Assembly (NCBI RefSeq): GCF_004402405.1
Contig: NZ_SOFE01000023.1
Location: 1 to 64,000, forward strand
DNA: 64,000 bases
From: Cryobacterium levicorallinum
GTDB taxonomy: Bacteria > Actinomycetota > Actinomycetes > Actinomycetales > Microbacteriaceae
Direction: 5' to 3'
Position 1 is the first letter of the stretch. Each line of letters starts with the position of its first letter. This document shows, piece after piece, positions 20,346 through 32,295 of the stretch. The notes beneath the pieces were generated by a model, which worked only from the letters and a program-made list of their open reading frames with translations, made no database searches and was not told the DNA's origin. The position numbers and the translations under genes are program-made.

Positions 20346-21100
20346 GCACCAGCGCAAACAACACCGCAAGTGCCAGCAAAATTTCGGTACGTGGCCTGCG
20401 CAAGTCGTTCGGCTCCAACGAGGTGCTCAAGGGCCTCGACGTCGAGATCACCGAGGGCGAGGTCGTGTGCGTCATCGGCCCTTCGGGTTCGGGCAAGTCC
20501 ACCTTTCTGCGTTGCCTGAACAAGCTCGACGAGCTCAGCGCCGGCACGGTCATCGTCGACGGCTTCAACCTCAGCGACAAAACCGTCGACCTGAACGAGG
20601 TTCGAGCGCACATCGGTATGGTCTTCCAGCACTTCAACCTGTTTCCGCACATGACGGTGCTGCAGAACATCATGCTCGCGCCGACCGAGTTGAAGAAGGA
20701 ATCCAAAGCGGATGCCCGAGCCACCGCCCTGAAACTGCTCGAGCGGGTGGGCCTGTCCGACAAAGCGGATGCCCGCCCCGCGCAGCTCTCCGGCGGCCAG
20801 AAGCAGCGCGTCGCGATCGCCCGGTCCCTCGCGGTGAACCCCGACATTATGTTGTTCGACGAGGCCACGAGCGCCCTCGATCCCGAAATGGTGGGGGAGG
20901 TGCTGCAGGTCATCCGCGACCTCGCCGCCGAGGGCATGACCATGGTCGTCGTCACCCACGAGATGGGTTTCGCCCGCGAGGTCGCGGACCGGGTCATCTT
21001 CATGGCCGATGGCCTCATCGTCGAAGAGGGGACTCCGGCCGAGCTGTTCGGCAACCCACAGCAGGAGCGCACCCAGGACTTCCTCTCCAAGGTGCTCTAA
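20342..21100 (+). CDS. glnQ: amino acid ABC transporter ATP-binding protein
   Basis: 252 residues. Walker [16 protein letters not shown]-loop [18 protein letters not shown], signature [16 protein letters not shown], Walker [13 protein letters not shown] and switch His in VVVTHEMGF are all intact. Start overlaps the permease stop (ATGA). It energises import by the SBP-permease fusion. Confidence 0.95.
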   Translation: MSTSANNTASASKISVRGLRKSFGSNEVLKGLDVEITEGEVVCVIGPSGSGKSTFLRCLNKLDELSAGTVIVDGFNLSDKTVDLNEVRAHIGMVFQHFNLFPHMTVLQNIMLAPTELKKESKADARATALKLLERVGLSDKADARPAQLSGGQKQRVAIARSLAVNPDIMLFDEATSALDPEMVGEVLQVIRDLAAEGMTMVVVTHEMGFAREVADRVIFMADGLIVEEGTPAELFGNPQQERTQDFLSKVL

Positions 21101-21113
21101 ACCGCGTGACCCG

Positions 21114-21157
21114 AAAACGGATGCTCCGCGCGAGACCCGCGCGCGGCATCCGTTTTT
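21114..21157 (+). terminator. intrinsic terminator after glnQ
   Basis: AAAACGGATGC (21114-21124) pairs with GCATCCGTTTT (21146-21156) with an inner CGCGCG/CGCGCG stem, followed by a T run. It begins 13 bases after the glnQ stop. Confidence 0.85.
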
Positions 21158-21190
21158 CTGTGCCGGTCAGGCATGACCGCGCCCGGTTTG

Positions 21191-21224
21191 GGTAGCCGCT
21201 ACGGTAATCGGCGTAGCGGCTACC
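21191..21224 (-). terminator. hairpin downstream of the FUSC gene
   Basis: GGTAGCCGCTAC (21191-21202) and GTAGCGGCTACC (21213-21224) form a perfect 12-bp stem with a 10-nt loop. It lies 40 bases beyond the FUSC stop on the minus strand; no T run follows. Confidence 0.55.
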
Positions 21225-21263
21225 GAAATGGGGCGCGGCTATCGAACGGATGCTTCGGGCGGC

Positions 21264-22307
21264 TCAGGCCCGGTCGCCGACGATCTCCTCGCGCACCCGG
21301 CGCAGGTCCTCCATGAGCGAGCCGATAAGGATCCAGTGGTCGGGGTGCGGCGTCACGATGCGCAGCGGCGCGGTCAGGGCCAGCACCTCGGGGGCCGGCG
21401 GCTCGGGCGCCACCGTGAGGTCGCCCTCAGCGCGAGCGAGCAGCCGCAGGTCGTGCGCAGCCCGGGCCAGCTCCTCGGAAAAGGCCTGAACGCTCGGCTC
21501 CAACTGCAGGGAGGTATCGTAGTGATCGTGCAGGGCCCGGGTCATGCCGATAGCGCGGGTCACGAGGGTTGGCAGTCGCGCGATCATCTCATGGTCGGTG
21601 TCGAGCGCCAGGCGTAGTTTGGCCTTGCGCGGGTTGAGCATGAGGCTCTCCTCCGCCTGCGCGATGGCCTTCTCCGCCTTGACCAGCATGGGGCGCAGCA
21701 GCCGGGCCTTGATCATCAGCTCCATCAGGTCGACCGGCGTCTGCGGGGTACGTAGCGCCTGGGCAATGCGCTCGAAGGTATCAGCCACCTCGCGAGCGAG
21801 CAGGGCCACAGCATCGCGTGCCGGCGCAATCAGCACCGGCGGAACGATCAGGGCGTTGATGATCAGCGCGATCCCCGCACCGATGAACGTTTCAAAGATG
21901 CGATCGAGGGCATACCCCGGCGTCGTCGCGCCGAGCGCGAGCACGAGCATGGCGCTGATCGGAATCTGGCTCGCCGACACCGGCGACAGCCGCAGCGCCC
22001 AGGCGACGAGGATGCTGACCACAATCGTGCCGAGTACAACCCAGCTGGACTGGCCGAGGAAGAAGCCGATCGTGGAGGCGATAATGACTCCGCCGATGAC
22101 GCCAGCGGTACGTTCGATCGCGCGGCCGAGGGTCTGATTGACACTCGGCTGCACCACGAGCAGGGCCGCAATCGCGGCAAAGATCGGTAGGTCGTTGGGC
22201 AGCAGCAGCTGCGAGACGATCCAGGCCAGGGCGACGGCGACGGCCATCTTCACGACCTGCAGCACCGGGAGTCGGGTGGGGATGCGCAGGGCCGATGTTA
22301 GTTTCAC
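21264..22307 (-). CDS. FUSC/aromatic acid exporter family membrane protein
   Basis: 347 residues from a GTG at 22307. Six hydrophobic segments in the first ~165 residues (for example VVKMAVAVALAWIVSQLLLP and LGTIVVSILVAWALRL), then a cytoplasmic helical domain rich in Arg and Glu to the C-terminus. This is the half-size layout of the FUSC/ArAE exporters. Substrate unknown. Its GTG overlaps the stop of the decayed AlkZ-like frame by GTGA, so the two were once an operon. Confidence 0.82.
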   Translation of the reverse strand: MKLTSALRIPTRLPVLQVVKMAVAVALAWIVSQLLLPNDLPIFAAIAALLVVQPSVNQTLGRAIERTAGVIGGVIIASTIGFFLGQSSWVVLGTIVVSILVAWALRLSPVSASQIPISAMLVLALGATTPGYALDRIFETFIGAGIALIINALIVPPVLIAPARDAVALLAREVADTFERIAQALRTPQTPVDLMELMIKARLLRPMLVKAEKAIAQAEESLMLNPRKAKLRLALDTDHEMIARLPTLVTRAIGMTRALHDHYDTSLQLEPSVQAFSEELARAAHDLRLLARAEGDLTVAPEPPAPEVLALTAPLRIVTPHPDHWILIGSLMEDLRRVREEIVGDRA

Positions 22308-22640
22308 TGCTCAAGGCTAACCCGACAACTCCTCAAGCGGATGCCGACAAACCCGTCTGCCCGCTGCGCGCCGGCCCGAACCAGGTGCAGCGTGCCGCGC
22401 ATCGGCCACGAACGCACGATGTCACCCGCATTGACGCTGGCCTGCACCTCGTCCAGCGTTGTGCCGGGGGAGCGCACCCCGCTGGCCCACTGGGCCGCCG
22501 GGTAGTCCTGGGCCTGTACCGCGAGCATCCGCTCAACGACCGCAACGGCCCCATCAGCGTTGGCCCGGCCAGGCCCTGGGCGTGCAGGCGCAGAACGTCG
22601 GCGCGGGAGGCGGCAGTGCCCGTAATGATCAGCCGGCGCC
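22304..22640 (-). pseudogene. remnant of an AlkZ-like winged-helix DNA glycosylase (HTH_42 family)
   Basis: On the minus strand, ITGTAASRADVLRLHAQGLAG is followed, in a shifted frame, by ERMLAVQAQDYPAAQWA and DIVRSWPMRGTLHLVRA. These are the conserved N-terminal blocks of the crosslink-repair AlkZ/YcaQ family, which needs about 350 residues. Here only about 110 codons remain: a frameshift near 22565, a large internal deletion after LHLVRAG, and a short tail whose TGA overlaps the FUSC start. Not functional. Confidence 0.6.
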
Positions 22641-23770
22641 TAGCCCAGGTCGTCGTCGGTGCGAGCTCCGAACACGATTTCGTCCCAGCTCGGCATCGAT
22701 GCCCGACCGCGCTTGGGTGTGGTGCGGCCGTGGTTGGTGCGCTCCTGGGCCCGGGCAGCCTGGTTGGCCCAGGCGTTGCCGGTCGGTTCCGGCGTGGTCG
22801 CCGGCGCCGCACTGGACTCGTCGGTAACCGGGCTGTCCATGGCCGTGGACCGACGGGGCCGCATCATTGCAGGCTGCACCGAAGAGGATGCCGTCGGCTG
22901 GGCCGCTGCAGCATCCCGGCTGCCAGCCGCCTCGCGTTCGCCGCGGCGTCGACGCAACGATTCCAGAAGATCGGCGGTTTCGCTCATGTTCGATGCTGGC
23001 TCGGCAGCGCGTTTGATCGCGGCTTTGGACACAGCATCGTCCCGGCTGAGCGAACGGGAAAACGGCACAACCTCAAGGTTCGGGCTGGTGTCGTTCAAAA
23101 TCTCGTCGGGCAGAGATTCCTTGAAGTTGAAGGCGTTGCTGTCGAAGCGGGAGACATCGGCGGCGCTCGTCTCCGAGCCGACCGCGCGCAGTCGGGGAAT
23201 GAGCGAGCCCTTGAGCTCGCCCTGCTGCGAGAGCGCGATGGCCTCGCTGCCGACCGGCGATAGTGAGTTCTTCTTGGGTTCGAAGCCCCAGCGGGCGTCG
23301 TGGTCGATCTCGTCTGCGGTGAAGGACAGCTTGACGATCCAGCCGCCGCCGGGCTCTTTCCAGCTGGCCCAGCGTTCGCCGGTGGCGCCGAGCGAGGCGA
23401 GACGCTCCCGAATGACGCTGCCGAAGTTCACGTTCTCGTCGACCGGATCCGGATCGATCGCGGTGTGTACCGGCACGCTGAGCGCCGACGAGACGATGTA
23501 CTCCCGTTCGGCTACGACCGGGCCCTCGAAGCGGCGCACGTAGTCGAGGGACGCGCCGGTGACGGCCGCGACATCCTCGGCGGACATGCCGGAGCGAATG
23601 TGCGCCTGAACCTCCCGGGGGGAGAGTTTGGGCGCGAGACTTTGCTCCGTCTGGGTTTGGCGAAGCCGGGACTGAAGAACCTCGTCGATGGCGATGCGAT
23701 ATCGGTCACCATCTTCGGACGCTGCGAGCAGCGCACCGTTCTCAACCCCAATAACCTTCAATTCCTGCAT
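22640..23770 (-). CDS. sepH: septation protein SepH (DUF3071)
   Basis: 376 residues from the ATG at 23770. The N-terminal domain has the helix-turn-helix LSPREVQAHIRSGMSAEDVA and VTGASLDYVRRFEGPVVAER, followed by KLSFTADEIDHDARWGFEPK. The C-terminal half is a long disordered, Ala/Pro/Arg-rich linker ending in a conserved acidic tip (SWDEIVFGARTDDD). SepH binds FtsZ and promotes Z-ring assembly in actinobacteria. It is next to the divergent DUF4193 gene as in many relatives. Confidence 0.88.
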   Translation of the reverse strand: MQELKVIGVENGALLAASEDGDRYRIAIDEVLQSRLRQTQTEQSLAPKLSPREVQAHIRSGMSAEDVAAVTGASLDYVRRFEGPVVAEREYIVSSALSVPVHTAIDPDPVDENVNFGSVIRERLASLGATGERWASWKEPGGGWIVKLSFTADEIDHDARWGFEPKKNSLSPVGSEAIALSQQGELKGSLIPRLRAVGSETSAADVSRFDSNAFNFKESLPDEILNDTSPNLEVVPFSRSLSRDDAVSKAAIKRAAEPASNMSETADLLESLRRRRGEREAAGSRDAAAAQPTASSSVQPAMMRPRRSTAMDSPVTDESSAAPATTPEPTGNAWANQAARAQERTNHGRTTPKRGRASMPSWDEIVFGARTDDDLG

Positions 23771-23969
23771 GAAGACAAGCCCTCTCGCGATTACCGTTGG
23801 CTGCAAGACTGCCACGAGTTGGGGCAATTTCGCGGGAATACGCTGGGCGTGCCGCAAGTTGTTTTCCGTGTCCGAATAAAAAGGTTGGCGGACGGTTTGC
23901 TATTCCGTCCGGATTGTTGGAAACTGTGCCCGCCGATTTCGATTATCGGCGTAACTGAAATGGATGGGC

Positions 23970-24263
23970 ATGGCAACCGATTACGACGCACCCCGAAAGA
24001 CTGAAGACGACTCCGAGTCGATCGAGGCCCTCAAGGAACGTGTGCCAGATAAAATGTCCGGCAGCGTTGATGTTGACGACTCCGACAACCCGGGTGGGTT
24101 CGATCTACCCGGCGCCGACCTGTCCGACCTGGACCTCGATGTCGTCGTTCTGCCCGCGCAGGCCGACGAATTCACCTGCGTGAATTGCTTCCTCGTGAAG
24201 CACCGTTCGCAGATGGGCCACGAGACCAAGCTCGGAATGGTCTGCCTGGAGTGCGACTCCTAG
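23970..24263 (+). CDS. DUF4193 family zinc-ribbon protein
   Basis: 97 residues from ATG 23970 (23964 possible). Acidic N-terminal half, then a zinc ribbon with CVNC and CLEC near the C-terminus (TCVNCFLVKHRSQMG then MVCLECDS). Conserved throughout actinobacteria beside sepH and dut; function unknown. Confidence 0.88.
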   Translation: MATDYDAPRKTEDDSESIEALKERVPDKMSGSVDVDDSDNPGGFDLPGADLSDLDLDVVVLPAQADEFTCVNCFLVKHRSQMGHETKLGMVCLECDS

Positions 24264-24268
24264 ACCTG

Positions 24269-24721
24269 CTAACCGACGTTGGTCGTTCGTGATCCATTGA
24301 TCGCGGCGGCCAACTCCGTCGGGTGCCGGCTGGAGATGATCCAGTACGGCGCCGGATCGGTTGGGTCGACGATCGGAACGCGCACGACCGGGTCGATCCA
24401 GCCGCGAATGAGCAGCCAGGCCCGGGCATCCAGCCGGGGTCCGCGCTCCTGGGTGGCTTCGGCCTTGGTAAAGGAGACGGCTTCCCCCACAAGGTGGGTA
24501 GAAATCGTGGCCGGGCCGGCTTTCAGCTCGCCGTTCTGCACCCGCACCACCGGTGAGGCCAGCACGAGCAGCAGTACGCAGCCTCCGTAGAGAACGGCGG
24601 CCGTGATGATGCCGGCCGGCAGGGAAATCGGAACGAGCACCAGGATGCTCGCCGGTATCACCAGTGCGGTGACGATGAAGGCCCACGGAGTAGGCCAGAG
24701 TTTTTCGCGGTAATCAGGCAT
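24269..24721 (-). CDS. DUF3093 family membrane protein
   Basis: 150 residues with two transmembrane helices (about 13-33 and 36-58, WAFIVTALVIPASILVLV and AGIITAAVLYGGCVLLLVL), then a soluble beta-rich domain with RVPIVDPTDPAPYWIISSRHP. That last motif is the DUF3093 hallmark. It ends six bases from the convergent DUF4193 gene and is divergent from dut. Function unknown. Confidence 0.85.
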   Translation of the reverse strand: MPDYREKLWPTPWAFIVTALVIPASILVLVPISLPAGIITAAVLYGGCVLLLVLASPVVRVQNGELKAGPATISTHLVGEAVSFTKAEATQERGPRLDARAWLLIRGWIDPVVRVPIVDPTDPAPYWIISSRHPTELAAAINGSRTTNVG

Positions 24722-24759
24722 GGCTCTATTCGATCAGATATCTGCACTACCCTCGACAC

Positions 24760-25257
24760 GTGGCAGAAAGCGTCGAAGTACTGATCCAAGCATCCATCCT
24801 CCCGAACTACGCACATCCCGGTGATGCCGGGGCTGACCTGCATTCGGCCGAGGCCCTCATGCTCGCTCCCGGTTGCCGTGCACTTGTCGGCACCGGCGTG
24901 TCGATCGCGTTGCCCGACGGGTTTGCCGCCTTTGTGGTTCCGCGCAGCGGCCTGGCGTCCAAGCACGGCATCACCATCGTGAATTCCCCGGGGACAGTGG
25001 ATGCCGGCTACCGCGGCGAAATCAAGGTGGCTCTGCTCAATACCGACCAGAACGAGTCGTTCACGATCAATATCGGCGACCGCATCGCCCAACTCATTGT
25101 GATGCCCGTTGCCCGGGCCACCTTCATTGCCGTGGACCGGCTGCCCGGCAGCCACCGCGGCGAGGGCGGCTTCGGTTCAACGGGCGTAGAAGCTGCTCCA
25201 CTAGAAAGTGCACCATTGTTGGGCGATACCGCCCAGCGCGAAGGAGAAAATCAGTGA
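24760..25257 (+). CDS. dut: dUTP diphosphatase
   Basis: 165 residues from GTG 24760. All five trimeric dUTPase motifs are present: DAGADLHS, PRSGLASKHGI, VNSPGTVDAGYRGEIKV, RIAQLIV and RGEGGFGSTG. It hydrolyses dUTP to dUMP, limiting uracil in DNA and feeding dTMP synthesis. No Shine-Dalgarno precedes the GTG, so translation may be leaderless. The stop overlaps the DUF3710 start by GTGA. Confidence 0.95.
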   Translation: MAESVEVLIQASILPNYAHPGDAGADLHSAEALMLAPGCRALVGTGVSIALPDGFAAFVVPRSGLASKHGITIVNSPGTVDAGYRGEIKVALLNTDQNESFTINIGDRIAQLIVMPVARATFIAVDRLPGSHRGEGGFGSTGVEAAPLESAPLLGDTAQREGENQ

Positions 25258-25883
25258 CTGACACCACGACCCCCGGGTACTTCGTCGAGCCCCATGCCAA
25301 ATCGGCACCAGAGAACCGCGAGAGCGATGGCCCGTTCGACGAGTCCGAAGCCAACCCGGTGCGGCCATACGTCGATCTCGGCGGCATCAAGATTCTGCCG
25401 CGGGAAGGCCTGCACCTGCGCCTCGAAATTGAAGAGGGCAGCAAGCGCGTTGTCGCCATCGGCCTCGACTTCGCCGGGTCGACCCTGCAGGTGCAGCCGT
25501 TCGCCGCTCCGCGGTCGAGCGGCCTGTGGCATGAGATTCGCGACCAGATCGCCGACCAGATCGGCAAGCAGGGCGGTACCACGACACCGCGCGAGGGCCC
25601 GTTCGGCCCGGAACTGGTCGCCGAGATTCCGGTTGCGGCCGGTCAGGAAGCCGGCGGCGTCACCCGCCTGGCCCGTTTCATCGGCGTCGACGGGCCGCGC
25701 TGGTTTCTGCGCGGTGTGATCGCGGGCGAGGGCGCCATCGATCCGAATGCCGCAGCGCAGATCGAAGACCTGTTCCGCAGTATCGTCGTCGTGCGCGGGG
25801 GAACCCCGATGCCGCCGCGTGATCTGATTCCGCTGCGCATGCCCGCCTCGCCCACCGGCGCGACCGAGACCGCCGCGGTCTAA
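25254..25883 (+). CDS. DUF3710 domain-containing protein
   Basis: 209 residues from GTG 25254. Soluble; contains RPYVDLGGIKILPREGLHLRLE and GPFGPELVAEIPV, then RFIGVDGPRWFLRGVIAGEG, typical of DUF3710. Cotranslated with dut; conserved in this position across actinobacteria. Function unknown. Confidence 0.9.
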   Translation: MTDTTTPGYFVEPHAKSAPENRESDGPFDESEANPVRPYVDLGGIKILPREGLHLRLEIEEGSKRVVAIGLDFAGSTLQVQPFAAPRSSGLWHEIRDQIADQIGKQGGTTTPREGPFGPELVAEIPVAAGQEAGGVTRLARFIGVDGPRWFLRGVIAGEGAIDPNAAAQIEDLFRSIVVVRGGTPMPPRDLIPLRMPASPTGATETAAV

Positions 25884-25889
25884 CGAGCC

Positions 25890-26732
25890 ATGAGCGACAC
25901 CCCCGGTCAGAACGGACAGCAGGCCCAGCGCGATGAAGCGCACGAGCCGGTGCCGACGCCAGCCGCGGCGCCGGAACCCGCTCCGACGCCGGAGCAGGCG
26001 CAGACCGCGTCAACCCTGTTCGCCGAGTCGATGGCCGGGGCGGCCCGCCGGGCCGGATTCGGAGCGGCGACCGAGGGGGCGCCGATCAGTGGACAGGCCC
26101 TATTAAAGGCGATGGGCGGCATCCGCGGTCTGATTGAAGCTGTCCTGCCCGGCCTTGTCTTTCTCGTCACCTACACACTGACTATCGACCCGTCGACCGA
26201 TGTGACGAGTGACCCGATCGGCACCCTGCTTCCCTCACTCGTCGCTCCGCTGGTCATCGGCGTGATCTTCGTCGCACTGCGCGCGATCACCAGGCAGACG
26301 ACGACGCCGGCCCTCGGAGGCCTGGTCGGCACCGCTATCAGCGTCGCGCTGGCTCTCTTCTCCGGAAAGCCCTCCGATTTCTTCCTGGTCGGTCTGTGGA
26401 CCAACGCCGGCTACGGTGCCGCCCTGCTTATCTCCGTGCTCGTGCGCTGGCCGCTGATCGGCGTCGCCGTCGGGTTCCTCATGGGCGACGGCATCGCCTG
26501 GCGCCTCGACGCCAGCAAGCGGCGCGTGCTGACCATTCTCACCCTGTGCTGGACCGGCCTGTTCCTCGGACGCCTCGCCGTGCAGCTGCCGCTCTACCTC
26601 GCCAATAACGTCGAACTGCTCGCCTCCATGAAGCTCCTCATGGGCATCCCGCTCTACGCGCCGTTGCTCGTCGTGTCCTGGCTCATGGTGCGCTCGGTCT
26701 ATCGCAAAGCGGATGCCGCCGACGCGCTCTGA
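25890..26732 (+). CDS. DUF3159 family membrane protein
   Basis: 280 residues. A Pro/Ala/Gln-rich N-terminus (about 1-45), then about six hydrophobic helices from residue 80 on (VLPGLVFLVTYTLTI, VAPLVIGVIFVALRAI, WPLIGVAVGFLMGDG and LYAPLLVVSWLMVRSVY among them). DUF3159 is a conserved actinobacterial membrane family near dut and acnA. Function unknown. Confidence 0.88.
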   Translation: MSDTPGQNGQQAQRDEAHEPVPTPAAAPEPAPTPEQAQTASTLFAESMAGAARRAGFGAATEGAPISGQALLKAMGGIRGLIEAVLPGLVFLVTYTLTIDPSTDVTSDPIGTLLPSLVAPLVIGVIFVALRAITRQTTTPALGGLVGTAISVALALFSGKPSDFFLVGLWTNAGYGAALLISVLVRWPLIGVAVGFLMGDGIAWRLDASKRRVLTILTLCWTGLFLGRLAVQLPLYLANNVELLASMKLLMGIPLYAPLLVVSWLMVRSVYRKADAADAL

Positions 26733-26769
26733 GAATCGACCTCTGCGCGCTCGGGCGCACTGCTAGAGT

Positions 26770-26787
26770 TATCTTGACGTCAAGATA
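26770..26787. promoter_or_regulatory. perfect 18-bp palindrome upstream of acnA
   Basis: TATCTTGACGTCAAGATA reads the same on both strands. It lies in the DUF3159-acnA gap, 157 bases before the acnA GTG, and contains a TTGAC that could act as a -35 element. It is a probable dimeric repressor site; actinobacterial acn genes are known to be regulated by TetR-type and iron-related repressors, but the cognate regulator is not identified here. Confidence 0.6.
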
Positions 26788-26943
26788 GTTGACCGGCGAT
26801 CACTCGTCGGCACGACTCGATGGAAAAAGGCAGCTCCCGGCATCCGCCGGTAAGGCTTGCCTTGCTGGCACGCGGTTGTGCCTGCCACAAGAATTGAGGA
26901 TTGCCGCCGGTTTCCCGTCGGCTCCTACAACGGAGAGGGCACT

Positions 26944-29790
<2,847 letters not shown>

Positions 29791-29926
29791 GTGAACCGGG
29801 GCGCTGCCAGCGCCTCGCTCTACCAGCACGACACCGGCGCGTAGACTCGATTCACTCGGGTCTGCGCGCCGGTTTGGCTTGATCTGTTTAGCACTGTTTT
29901 GTAGAGCAGCATGAAAGGTATGACGG

Positions 29927-31876
29927 ATGATCCTTCTGGAGACGATTCATGGTCCGCGGGACCTCGATGGTCTTTCGAAAGAGCAGCTGCCACAGCTGGC
30001 CGCCGATATTCGGCGGTTTCTGGTGCGCGAGATTTCGAAGACCGGCGGACACCTCGGGCCAAACCTCGGTGTCGTCGAACTGACCATCGCCATCCACCGG
30101 GTTTTCCATTCACCGACCGACGCCATCGTCTTCGATACCGGCCACCAGTCCTACGTACACAAGCTCCTCACCGGCCGTCAGGACTTCAGCAAGCTGCGCT
30201 CGTTCGACGGTCTCGCGGGCTATCCGCAACGTTCGGAGTCCGAGCACGACATCGTCGAAAGCTCGCACGCCTCCAGTTCGCTGTCCTGGGCCGACGGTAT
30301 CTCCCGAGCCTTCGAGATGACCGGCCAGACCGATCGGCACGTGGTCGCCGTCGTCGGCGACGGCGCGCTGACCGGCGGCATGACCTGGGAAGCCCTCAAT
30401 AACATCAGCGACGACAACACGCGTCGACTCATCATCGTGGTCAACGACAACGGCCGATCCTACGCGCCGACGATTGGCGGTATGGCGCGCTTTTTGAATA
30501 CCGTCCGTACCCGCGCGGCCTACCGCGACGCCTACCTGACCAGTCAGAAAGTGTTTGACAAACTCGGCGCGCCCGGCCGGGCCATGTACCGCGGGGTGCG
30601 CGGCGGTCTGCACGGGTTCCTCAGCCGGGTCACCAACAACGAAGCGCTCTATTCCAACCTCGACATCAAGTACATCGGTCCCATTGACGGTCACGACGTG
30701 CACGCCATGGAGGAGGCCCTCGCCCAGGCCAAGGGCTACGGCGCGCCGGTCATCGTGCACGCCATCACCCAGAAGGGCAAGGGCTACGACCCGGCCGTGC
30801 AAGACACGGCCGACCAGTTCCACGCGGTCGGGCAGATCGACCCGGAGACCGGCGAATCCGTCGAAGAGGCGGGCGCGGCATCCTGGACGTCGGTTTTTGC
30901 CGATGAATTGTTGCGACTGGCCATCGAGAACGATCGTATCGTCGGCATTACCGCCGCCATGCTGCGCCCGACCGGGCTGCACAAGATGGCCGAACGTTTT
31001 CCGGCCCGCGTGCACGACGTGGGCATCGCCGAACAGCACGCCGTGACGAGCGCCGCAGGGCTGGCCTTCGGCGGCCTGCACCCGGTTGTCGCCCTCTACG
31101 CCACGTTCATCAATCGCGCTTTCGACCAGGTTCTGATGGATGTGGCCCTGCACAAAGCCGGCGTCACCTTTGTACTCGATCGGGCCGGCGTCACCGGCCC
31201 CGATGGTCCCAGTCACCACGGCATGTGGGACCTCGCCATTCTGCAGGTCGTCCCCAACATTCGGCTGGCCGCGCCGCGGGACTCCGTGCGCCTGCGCGAA
31301 GAACTGGCCGAGGCCGTCGCCGTCGAAGACGGACCCACGGTCTTGCGCTACCCCAAGGGCACCGTCGGCCTGGAGTTCGAGGCCATCCGCCGCCTTGACG
31401 ATGGTGTCGACGTGCTGCAGGAGGCGACCCAACAGGATGTGCTGATCGTCACGGTCGGTCCGATGGCCGCGCTGGGGCTCGACGTGGCCGACCGGCTCGC
31501 CGCCCAGGGCATCGGAGCGACGGTCGTCGACCCGCGCTGGGTCGTGCCGGTGCCGCGCAGTATTATCACCCTCGCCGCCGCGCACCGCATCGTGGTCACC
31601 ATCGAAGACGGCATCCGGGTCGGCGGAATCGGTACGCGCATCCGGCAGGACTTGCGGGAGGCCGGCGTTGACACCGCGGTGACCGAACTCGGCCTGCCGG
31701 ACCAGTTCCTCGACCACGGCACCCGCGCCCAGATCCTGGAGCGCGTCGGCCTCACCCCGCAGGCGATCGCCCGCGATGTGGTCGCCATGGTGCTCGGCAG
31801 CAAAATCCCCAACGCTCGACCCTTGCCCGCCGACCACACCGACACCGGCGCTATCCAGGTAACCCGCCGCGACTAA
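29927..31876 (+). CDS. dxs: 1-deoxy-D-xylulose-5-phosphate synthase
   Basis: 649 residues from ATG 29927. DXS condenses pyruvate and glyceraldehyde 3-phosphate; the product feeds isoprenoids, thiamine (ThiG here) and, in other bacteria, PLP. Thiamine diphosphate motif GDGALTGGMTWEALNN, substrate residues in VFDTGHQSYVHKLLTGR, and the second-domain GIAEQHAVTSAAGLAFGG and DRAGVTGPDGPSHHG are intact. The left end of an insertion-sequence remnant begins at the base right after the dxs stop codon, so the gene was spared. Confidence 0.96.
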   Translation: MILLETIHGPRDLDGLSKEQLPQLAADIRRFLVREISKTGGHLGPNLGVVELTIAIHRVFHSPTDAIVFDTGHQSYVHKLLTGRQDFSKLRSFDGLAGYPQRSESEHDIVESSHASSSLSWADGISRAFEMTGQTDRHVVAVVGDGALTGGMTWEALNNISDDNTRRLIIVVNDNGRSYAPTIGGMARFLNTVRTRAAYRDAYLTSQKVFDKLGAPGRAMYRGVRGGLHGFLSRVTNNEALYSNLDIKYIGPIDGHDVHAMEEALAQAKGYGAPVIVHAITQKGKGYDPAVQDTADQFHAVGQIDPETGESVEEAGAASWTSVFADELLRLAIENDRIVGITAAMLRPTGLHKMAERFPARVHDVGIAEQHAVTSAAGLAFGGLHPVVALYATFINRAFDQVLMDVALHKAGVTFVLDRAGVTGPDGPSHHGMWDLAILQVVPNIRLAAPRDSVRLREELAEAVAVEDGPTVLRYPKGTVGLEFEAIRRLDDGVDVLQEATQQDVLIVTVGPMAALGLDVADRLAAQGIGATVVDPRWVVPVPRSIITLAAAHRIVVTIEDGIRVGGIGTRIRQDLREAGVDTAVTELGLPDQFLDHGTRAQILERVGLTPQAIARDVVAMVLGSKIPNARPLPADHTDTGAIQVTRRD

Positions 31877-32295
31877 GGGCTCGTAAGTAAATAACCTAGA
31901 CGCATGCCGTTTGGGGTGCCATGGCTGTGCTGTGTCGGTTCCCGTGGAGGTCGAAGAGTCGCTGGCAGTCAAGTTCGCCGCGTTGTTCCCGCATCTTGAT
32001 GAGCGTCAGCGACGGTTGCTGACGAGGGCTGAGGCTCGCGTGCTGGGTCATGGCGGGGTCGCGGCGGTGGCCCGGGCGGCTGGAGTAAGAGCGTCACCGC
32101 CGAGCTCGACGAGAGCATCTACCCCAAAGGCATCAAGATCACCGACCGCGAAATGGCAGATCTGGAAACCCGCCACCTGACTAGGCACGACTTCCATGGC
32201 GAGCGGAACTACAGCGTGAGCCCAGCAAAGTTCGCCCAACGAAAGTGATCTCAGCACGTGAGATGTCGAGTTACGCGTGTCTTTGATTTACGGGC
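31877..32295 (+). mobile_element. internally deleted ISAzo13-like insertion sequence, left copy
   Basis: The left end GGGCTCGTAAGTAAATAAC directly follows the dxs stop. A GTG at 31932 starts VSVPVEVEESLAVKFAALFP and ...VARAAGV, an IS transposase N-terminus. At about 32086-32091 the sequence jumps to the transposase C-terminus (ELDESIYPKGIKITDREMAD, then LTRHDFHGERNYSVSP), ending at TGA 32245-32247. The terminal repeat ends near 32295 (TTGATTTACGGGC). About 900 bp of the gene are missing compared with the family length. Its last ~160 coding bases closely match the second copy at 40.8-40.97 kb. Confidence 0.8.

Noticed and set aside
18771..20369. Minus-strand frame of 532 codons
   Set aside because: Antisense to the SBP-permease fusion, with Asp/Gly/His-rich low-complexity sequence and no domain.
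30110..31972. Minus-strand frame of 620 codons
   Set aside because: Antisense to dxs; dxs has all catalytic motifs, the opposite frame has none.
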